This document shows, in pieces, positions 57,125 to 64,000 of a stretch of DNA of 64,000 nt. The stretch spans positions 70,375,335-70,439,334 of the forward strand of contig JALMQS010000099.1 of assembly GCA_024734495.1 (NCBI GenBank). The letters are read 5' to 3'. Positions within the stretch are counted from its first letter, which is position 1. The number at the start of each line of letters is the position of its first letter. This stretch comes from Forficula auricularia (Eukaryota; Arthropoda; Insecta; Dermaptera; Forficulidae). Position numbers and translations under genes: made by a program. Under the pieces are notes generated by a model. It was given only the letters and a program-made list of their open reading frames with translations, was not told the origin of the DNA and made no database searches.

Positions 57125-57400
57125 TTGAATAGTGTAATTCAAGATTAATATTTAATATTTTATTTCTAGTTGATAATATTAATTTTATTTTAATTTTAAT
57201 TTAGGGACGTTCATCGAGGAAATCTTGTAATCGTTACGACTTCAGCATCCAACGGCTCATCAATGTAAGTATTTAAGAAATTTATTTTTAGCTTAAGTTG
57301 TCTTGTCAAGACAACCTAGACCCAAATAGACAAACTAGGTCCATCAAAATGTTCACTCAATTCTTGTTGCTTAGCTGTAAGTCGACTTGAGTGAACATTT
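57125..57400 (+). repeat. Array block E2a (duplicated ~770 bp upstream of E2b)
   Basis: AGTGTAATTCAAGATTAATA and the intron-like lead-in of the exon-like block match 57895-57970 (GAGTAATTCAGGAGTAATGT). The upstream parts CAAGTCGAATTCAAAACTTG and CAAGTCAAATTCAAAACTTT also pair in direct orientation. Confidence 0.5.
57205..57264 (+). other. Exon-like block E2a
   Basis: The acceptor TTTAATTTAG (to 57204) and donor AAT|GTAAGT (57265) bound 60 nt. Two frames are open: GRSSRKSCNRYDFSIQRLIN and, one base on, DVHRGNLVIVTTSASNGSS. A coding or non-coding role is undecided. Confidence 0.35.
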
Positions 57401-57971
57401 TTATGAAGATTTTATAGTCTAATTCAAGGTTTTCATAGGCTGAATAATTCTATATTCGAGAATGATGGTTTATAATCAAAAAATACGATGCTCATGTCCA
57501 GACTGGTCTTGATTTATGTTATGAGTTTTAAATAAAATCAGCTTTTCTAATTTTTATATTTTTGACTTGTAGCTAGCAATATTTTAGAAATACTTAGGTT
57601 TTAACTATGAAACTATTTCTAACTTATAGATTTCATGAATTCTAAAATTCAAAATTTGCTTCCACACTTAAAATTTAATTCAGGATTGAAAAGTTTTATG
57701 GGAATTTTCACTTAATGCGACTTGCATGGTGACCCCCACCCAAAAACACAAGCTAGATTCAGCTTTAGTTTTAATTTAAGTCTTGCTGGAAGTCTTGAAT
57801 TGTCACCATTGGAACCAAGTCAAATTCTTGAGTGATCCATGGAAATTTTCACACAAGTTAATTTGCAAGTCAAATTCAAAACTTTCAAGCACACTTGCAT
57901 AGAGTAATTCAGGAGTAATGTCTAATAAAATGTTTTCTATTTCAAGATAATAATCTTAATTTAATTTACAG

Positions 57972-58042
57972 GTCTAGAAGGAAACTTTCATAAAAAAGTG
58001 GTATCATGTAATCGCCAAAGCTTCAGTCAGCCGTTCCTCAAG
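57972..58042 (+). other. Exon-like block E2b
   Basis: The acceptor TTTACAG (to 57971) and consensus donor AAG|GTAAGT (58043) bound 71 nt. One frame is open: LEGNFHKKVVSCNRQSFSQP, then FLK. It shares VVSC with E1. The lengths of the three blocks (63, 60, 71 nt) do not keep one common phase, which weakens a coding reading. Confidence 0.38.
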
Positions 58043-58522
58043 GTAAGTTGTAATGTTGCCTGATTTGTATAAAACGCCTACTTCTAGCCTTACTCCAGGA
58101 CAACGCAACTAATCTATTCTCTTATTCGTTATAACACTTGCAAAGTTTAATAATGAAATTTGTTATTCGATTCAATTGAATAATCAATTGCTCTCTTGCG
58201 CTGTGCTGAAGTAAGAACAAACGAAGGAAGCGTTCTTTGTAAAAAGTCTTTTTCAAATTTCTCTTATATTTATATTTTAAACTCAATTTTATAATTCGTT
58301 TATCTAATAACTTTATTTATTCAATAAATATTGCAATTAGAGATGAGTTTGCTAGAATTAATTAAACTATTATTACATCTAAACGCCTCCCACCCGATCG
58401 CGAACCCAAAGGTCGAAGATCATTTTCTTCTTCACTTCAGAGCGCAGCCGCAATGAGGTCGTGTCGAAAGACAATTTTTAAATTAAATTAGGGAACAAAG
58501 AAAAGATTTTTATATTATATAC

Positions 58523-59496
58523 CAGAGGTGGCCATAACGTGGCTCGCGAGCCGCATGCGGCTCTTCGGGCAATCTCGTGCGGCTCTTGAACCCTCTTAGA
58601 TTTTAAAAAGTACAGGGTGAGGTATAATGATCTACCACATTTTGAAGAGGTATAAAAAAATTTAACTTGAAAAAAACTGAATATATTTTTGAAAAGAACA
58701 TAAAAATATTTTTTTAAAATGTATTTTAAACATTATCAGACAAAAGAGAGGGGAGGGGGGTCAAAAATGAAAATTCTAGCCCTATCGGCCAAACTCAACC
58801 AAATTTTGTATACATATTCTGTGGACCCCAAAAAGGCTAGAAATGTAAAAACTAACCACCCAAAATGGGGGGAGGGTCAAAAATTCTAGCCCTTTCGACC
58901 AAAATCAACCAAATTTTGTATACATATTCTGTGGACCCCCAGAGGGCTAGAAATGCAAAAACTAACCACCCAAAATGGGTGGAGGGTCAAAAATGAAAAT
59001 TCTAGCCCTTTCGACCAAACTATGTATACAAATTTTGGTTAGTTTTTGCATTTCTAGCCTTCTGGGGATACACAGAATATGTATACAAAATTTGGTTGAG
59101 TTTGGTCAAAAGTGGTAGAATTTTTTTTTGTCTAATAATGTTTAAAATACATTCAAAAAATTTAATTAATTTTCTTTTCAAAAATATATTTAGTTTTTTT
59201 CTAGCTAAATTTTTTCATTTTTTATATCTCTTCAAAATGTGTTGGATCTTTATGTCCCACCCTGTTTAATAATTAAATTTAAAAAATAATAATAAAAAAA
59301 TTAAATTAATTTGTAATTTGTAATATCATAAGTAAGTAGAGCAAAAAATATATGTTATTTCATTTATATTTTATAAAATAAAAAAAATGTGTCTTTTTGT
59401 TAATAAAACATTTATTAATCTCCAAACAATCTGGCTCGCTTTGAAACAGTTTTAGAAATTTGCGGCTCCCAAAGTTAAGTTTAGTGGCCACCCCTG
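58523..59496. mobile_element. Non-autonomous hAT element with nested repeat
   Basis: The left end CAGAGGTGGCCATAAC and right end TTTAGTGGCCACCCCTG are inverted, with a perfect 8-bp TTATATAC outside (58515-58522, 59497-59504). GCGAGCCGCATGCGGCTC lies near the left end. The interior is mostly the nested element at 58613-59265. No transposase. Confidence 0.9.
58613..59265. mobile_element. TIR foldback nested in hAT, carrying minisatellite units
   Basis: Ends ACAGGGTGAGGTATAATGAT and ATCTTTATGTCCCACCCTGT, with arms pairing over ~130 bp (TTTTGAAGAGGTATAAAAAA, ATGTTTAAAATACAT). In its centre, 58740-59095 has about three inverted units of the ~117-bp minisatellite (CCAAATTTTGTATACATATT, TGGACCCC). 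Possibly Tc1/mariner-like; the flanking TA is not clean. Confidence 0.65.
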
Positions 59497-59504
59497 TTAT
59501 ATAC

Positions 59505-59760
59505 AAAAAGGATCACACGGGATTCGAACCCGGTATCTTCGCATGTGCGCTGCGACGCCTTTATAAGAGGTTTGTTCTTATCCTCTTGATCACCGATCCT
59601 CGAACCCAAGCTGATACTCAATGTCTATATGAATTATGGAATTAGTTGAGTATCAGCTTGGGTTCAGGGATCGGTGGCCAAGAGGATAAGAACTAAAACT
59701 CTTATAAAGGCGTCGCAGCGCACATGCAAAGATCCCGGGTTCGAATCCCGGCTGATCCTT
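59505..59760. mobile_element. Head-to-head dimer of a tRNA-like SINE
   Basis: The plus half (59640-59758) has ATCGGTGGCCAAGAGGATAA (A-box) and CCCGGGTTCGAATCCCGG (perfect B-box). The minus half (59512-59620) mirrors it (CGGGATTCGAACCCGG, CTCTTGATCACCGATC). The duplicated 5' lead TTGAGTATCAGCTTGGGTTC faces the centre. It starts at the hAT right flank. Confidence 0.75.
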
Positions 59761-59835
59761 TTGTCTATAATATAAAATTTTACTTATGGAAAGTGGTGTA
59801 GGTTTTAGGTGAAACATGATGTTAATTAATAGAGT

Positions 59836-59965
59836 AAAGGGTGTGTAGTTTCACAGTGAATGAAATAAAACTCAAAGAGGTTTATACAAACTCTTTTTTG
59901 TATAAAACCTCTTTGAGTTTTATTTCATTCACTGTGAAACTACACATCCTTTACTCTATTAATTA
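59836..59965. repeat. Near-perfect 130-bp palindrome
   Basis: TAATAGAGTAAAGGGTGTGT, AGTTTCACAGTGAATGAAAT and ACTCAAAGAGGTTTATACAA pair with their complements through 59965 with one mismatch or so. The centre is a T-run at about 59894. Half copy at 34.62 kb. The 59841 frame is spurious. Confidence 0.85.
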
Positions 59966-60124
59966 TAATATAAAAATCTTTTCTTTGTTCCCTAACTATT
60001 ATTACATTTTTCTAATATTTAAATTTAATAAACTTTTATTTTTTCCACCTTGATTATAGCAAAGCCCTTATTATAGTTACAAAAGACTTATTTTTGTAAG
60101 CTATAGTCCCACAGGGTTAAATAA

Positions 60125-60485
60125 CAGGGTGTCTTGTCTATCTAGCTAGCTGCTGAATGAATCTCTTGTAAGTCCCTTGAATGTATGCAACCGTTAGATT
60201 TCAAAAAAATAATATTAGTATATCGTACAGGCGGCTCTGTTGAAATTTATCTTTGTTTTTTGATTGTTCGTATATATTCTTGTTGAAATCCTTTCATGGT
60301 CAGATTGATGAATTGAAAAACTCCATCTTGTAGGACCATCCATGGTGAAATTAAAAAAAAAATGCCTTGTATTCACGATTTTTCGATTATTTATCCTGGA
60401 GCCAAACTCAAAAAATAAATAAAAGATAGTTTGTGTCAAATCAGCCAATCAATTTTTTATAATAGATTGATTCACTGAACAGAAT
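60125..60485 (+). repeat. Array block Z, copy 2
   Basis: AAGTCCCTTGAATGTATGCA, GTATATCGTACAGGCGGCTC, GTCAGATTGATGAATTG, ATTCACGATTTTTCGATTAT, CCTGGAGCCAAACTC, GATTGATTCACTGAACAG. Diverged copy of 52690-53010. The minus frame at 60215 lies in it and is not conserved in copy 1. Confidence 0.62.
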
Positions 60486-60806
60486 CGGTCTCGATCTAAT
60501 ATTTATCATTTGAATTCTGGTCCAGAATCAGAAAAAGAAACGTCGAGGATAAACTTAGAGAATTTCAAACAATTTTCTAATTTCCCCATTAACGATTGAT
60601 GAAAAAATTTCTGTTCTAATCTATTTAAAGAGATAAGATGTCTACACTACTTGATTTTCATTCACCCCTTAAAAACATATTTTTACATAAAAAGTATGCT
60701 AATAAGAAAGATTATAATTGTAAGAAATAATATATTAATACATTTATTTAACACTTCTTATGAAATATTACAATTAGAAATTAATTAAATAATTCTTTGA
60801 TATAGC

Positions 60807-60950
60807 CTCCAGGTGAGTTCTACTCACATTTGGAACGAGAGATCTACCAGCATCTTCAGCGACAAACAGTATCTACTCTTCACATCTGCAGCACTTCAAG
60901 AATTGCTTCTCCTCTTGGCATCATCCATCTGGACCTCATTCAAAAAAAGG
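60807..60950 (+). other. Exon-like GC-richer block
   Basis: After a TATAG acceptor-like site a 144-nt block is clearly GC-richer. One open frame starts exactly there (PPGEFYSHLEREIYQHLQRQ, ending at HLDLIQKK and running on to about 61010). A second frame is also open (60813, MSSTHIWNER). No family is recognised and no good donor follows. 61035-61600 holds nothing recognised. Confidence 0.25.
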
Positions 60951-61604
60951 TTTTTACTCATGCATTGGCGCGAATTAGTTCTGGGGTGTCAATTTCAAAA
61001 TTTAATTAAAAAAAAATTATTTCGGACTTTTTAAAGCTTATGTCAATTCAGTTAAATATATTAGTTTAGAGTACAAGCAGGATGTCTTTTTCTTTCAGCT
61101 TTTTTTATCACCAACCCTTTACCTCAACTAGATTAAATTAACACTTAGTTTCTCGATATAATCTAATAAATAATAGTTAAATATAAAGATTGAATAAAAA
61201 TAGAATAAAAAAATCAGTATTTTAAAAGCTAGTTATTATTATTTTTTTTAATTTTCTAATAACTAAATCAAATTAAATTTTTTTGATATTTCATCAGCAT
61301 AAATTAATAAGTTTATTAAAATATATTTTATTTCAATATTACCAAACTAATAATATTTCTCTTCACAGGTACAAATGTATAATAAAAACTGATAAAAAAA
61401 CTAAAACCTCTCCTCTGTTTATTTAAATATTGAAATGAATTTATATTTTTGCTTAGAAATAACAAATAATTAAATGTTCATATAATAACAAATTTAATTA
61501 GATTGAATAGAAAAATTAGGTTTCAGATAATATTCGGTTAAACATACATGAAATGTATTTTTATTTTAATATTCCCCTTACCTTGCCCTTAAATAAAAAA
61601 TTAC

Positions 61605-62060
61605 CCTTTTCCTCCTTGAATATTAAAATAAAATACAATTCTTTTTTTCAAAATTTTTGAATTCTCCTTTGAGAATTTATTAGTTAGATAAAATTAGGGT
61701 TTTCAGCGTCCCGTCTGCTTTGCTTTAGGTCCTCCGAGGCTTTTCGAGATCGAGGGATGGTTGTTCTGCGCTTCACAAAGTAAGAGTTATTAGGGCTTGC
61801 TCTTAGATTGTCTCTCGGAGAGGGTGATCTTATTTTGAGATCGTTCTCTCCTTAATTAGGTGTTGCTTTAACGTGCTGCAGAGATTCTCTTTCAGAGACG
61901 CAGCCCGCGACCGCCGAGGGATTCATCATCAACTTGGTTCCTTAGCTATTATTATGATTAGGGCTGAGAAGTGCGTAAATAAATCCCGTATTTAAGGGAT
62001 TTTCTTTCGGTAAAACATTTTGAAACTTTTCTAAAGGTTGACGCACATCTCTTACTCAGT
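61605..62060 (+). repeat. Array block X, copy 2, plus a GC-richer tail
   Basis: 61605-61700 matches 47590-47690. The following 61700-62060 has GATCGAGGGATGGTTGTTCT, GTCTCTCGGAGAGGGTGATC and GCAGCCCGCGACCGCCGAGG, with several short hairpins. No frame is open for long. It may be the non-coding end of an unidentified retroelement. 62061-62845 is AT-rich and unassigned. Confidence 0.4.
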
Positions 62061-62849
62061 AGATTAGAATTGCATATTTAATTAAATACATATATAATTA
62101 TAGTTAGTGAACATGGGGGGAATGCGCCAATGCCAACGAAAATAAAAACAAAAATAAAAAAATCAAATAAATTACAAATTTTAAGTCAAATATACAATAT
62201 ATAAGTCATCTATGACAGACCGATCCAACGGTATTGTTTCCTCAAAGTATATAAGACAAATCTCTACATATTACTTATATATATATATTAACAATTATTA
62301 ATTACAAAAATAATAAATAAAATACCTATTAAATAATCACTAAATAAAATTATAAATTTATTCTTTATAAATTTTTATCATTTGCTTAAATAAATTACAT
62401 TTTTTTTCTTCGTTTTTTTATACAGTAACGATAAAAGTACTTAAATATTTAAAAAAAATCGTTCATATTTTAAAAACCAATATATCGACAGAACAATTAT
62501 AATTGAAATTTTATATTTTTTTTTTCAAAAACTTTAAAAGTTTATATTAAATATTTGTTTCTTTCAAATGAAGTTAGTAAAAGAACAATTGAATATTAAA
62601 ATCATAAATATGTGGAGATTAAAATTATACAAATTTATATTTATGAGTATAAAAATAAAATTTCATTTTTAAAATTTTTATTAATACCTATATTTTTTCT
62701 AATGAAAAAATTCTCCGTTCACTTTATATCAAAATTATAATAAAGCAATTTCAATAAATTTTAAGATAAATTATCAGTAAAGTAAAAAATTAACTTAATT
62801 GCTTTAAATTTTTTTTTAAAATCAACTATTTATTTTTAAAAATTTTCAT

Positions 62850-62880
62850 TGATAAAGAAAAAAATTCTCTCGAAACGTTT
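62850..62880 (+). ncRNA. Degenerate hammerhead-like core
   Basis: TTGATAAAGAAAAAAATTCT, CTCGAAACGTTTG, then AATTTTTAATAAACGTG. Same type as 53.79 and 55.22 kb. The stem is weakened by A-rich changes. Confidence 0.32.
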
Positions 62881-62989
62881 GAATTTTTAATAAACGTGTT
62901 AAGATTGTTTTATAAAAGAAAAGTATTTAACGAAATTAACGAAAAAAAACACACAAAAACTACTAAAGAAATGGTTGCTTTGAGGATAC

Positions 62990-63830
62990 ATTATCGAGTG
63001 GATGAGAGTCTGTCACCCGGAGCCTGCAGGCTTTCCTCGTGGGTCCAGTAGTAGCGATTTCATGCAGAGTATCTTCCATTTTGGGCCTCTGCTGGACACT
63101 TTTTTAGATATGTCTTTATATTTAAGTGTTTAAATTTAAGCTAGCTCTCAGGTTGCCCACTAATCTAATCTTAGCTAGTTCGCTATGGATAGGTCCTTAT
63201 TTGGGGGTGCATGCAGTGTTAGCTGTAGGGTCCAGCAGAGAGCTGAGATGGAAGGTACTGTCTTGCTATCGCCATGACAGAATCACGAGGTGAGTCGGCC
63301 AGACCGGAATAAACGGTTGAGGTCCAGGTTTCCTCTTAATTTTAATATGCGAAACGTTCTCGGGAGATCATTAATTTTGATCTCACACAATGAATGCCAG
63401 TGGAGGAGGGTTTGATGATAGATTTTGCCTGGTGATAGGGTTCAGGAGGAGTTGCCTCTCATTTCCGGATCTGCCCGGAACACGCGTATAGTCTTATATA
63501 AATTCTTGGGTGATGGCTGACAGAAAGATCTTCTACCTTTGTAAACTTATTTGTACATCTCTCTGACAGCCGTTGCAGTTGCGCTTTCGGATCTAGGGAC
63601 GGAATATCCAGACAGACAACCAACAAAAGATCATAAGATCGTCTACTGTGGGTATTCCCCGGAGTGGCTCTCCTATTGCTAGGGTGCGATGCGTTACCCA
63701 CCTTGGTTTCGGTCGCCTCAAGCTCTTTTCGTATGATTATTAAAATAGGCTAGGTAGGATCTCTTTCAGGAGCACTGGGCTCTTTCACTAGGGTCTAAAC
63801 ATTTCAAATTCAACCCCCACTGGCCGGGTC
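62990..63830. other. GC-richer unexplained segment
   Basis: Composition rises sharply at 62995. ATCTTCCATTTTGGGCCTCT (63070) has an inverted partner CAGAGAGCTGAGATGGAAGG (63235). A donor-like GAG|GTGAGT sits at 63289. The minus frame at 63459-63701 (80 codons, PLDP-like Q/L-rich) has no recognised domain. It could be a gene edge, an LTR or a structured RNA; I cannot decide. The last 170 bp return to AT-rich. Confidence 0.35.
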
Positions 63831-64000
63831 TCGCGGTGCGTGGTTTCCGTTTCCAAAAGTCCAAACCTTTCTTTTTCAAATTGAAATTATGAGAATTTCA
63901 TTTGAGGCGATTGAACCTTGGACTTCGCGATTTTATTTCCAAACCAATCCAAACCAGATTTCTTTGTAATCAAATGATGAGATATTTGACCCAAAGAATC

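Noticed and set aside
59640..59758. A functional tRNA gene
   Set aside because: A- and B-boxes are good, but the segment is mirrored head to head and no clean acceptor stem or anticodon arm could be folded. A SINE dimer explains it better.
1..64000. Integrated virus or bacterial operon
   Set aside because: No capsid, polymerase, replicase or envelope-like frame was found, and there are no ribosome-binding-site-led gene series. All long recognisable frames are transposase or LINE.

Overview
The window looks like intergenic or intronic DNA from a eukaryotic nuclear genome, most likely an arthropod and probably an insect. It is very AT-rich. No host protein-coding gene could be supported. It holds arthropod-type mobile elements: mariner, hAT, PIF/Harbinger, Helitron-like, Jockey-like and RTE-like LINEs, and tRNA-derived SINEs. 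It also has many foldback (palindromic) elements and long G or C runs. The species cannot be fixed from the sequence.

Layout. 0-13 kb: Helitron-like 5' fragments, tRNA-SINEs, foldbacks at 2.1, 4.2, 4.8 and 7.2 kb, an hAT MITE with an 8-bp target duplication (5048-5441), a Harbinger derivative (6489-7057), a TIR element (8328-8969) and a Helitron-like element (12308-12771). 13-19 kb: a foldback, a 5'-truncated Jockey-like LINE with a perfect 13-bp target duplication (13861-14917), a ~117-bp minisatellite and a decayed reverse transcriptase. 19-27 kb: an hAT MITE, three mariner derivatives (one a snap-back, one carrying a nested MITE inside a split foldback), a Helitron 3' end and LINE scraps. 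27-36 kb: a ~2.1-kb nested inverted repeat, LINE fragments, a 119-bp tandem repeat and a head-to-head SINE dimer. 36-46 kb: three copies of an ~0.85-kb family with a GC-rich terminal module, one interrupted by a LINE, plus a candidate coding exon at 40.7 kb. 46-64 kb: hAT elements with clear 8-bp duplications, a rearranged repeat cluster (55.3-56.2 kb), exon-like blocks with consensus splice sites and a GC-richer unexplained end.

Two patterns go beyond ordinary transposon debris. First, a small RNA-like module (CTGANGA, usually one extra base, a stem-loop, then GAAAC) recurs at more than a dozen places on both strands, mostly in arms of foldbacks. It resembles the hammerhead ribozyme core known from Penelope-like elements and retrozymes, though the extra base argues for caution. 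Second, diverged blocks recur in the same order between about 41 and 62 kb. This suggests an old tandem array of roughly 6-8-kb units, each with an exon-like block, later broken up by hAT, SINE and Helitron insertions.

No gene here appears to work with another. All transposase and reverse transcriptase reading frames are broken or partial, so the mobile elements look non-autonomous or dead.
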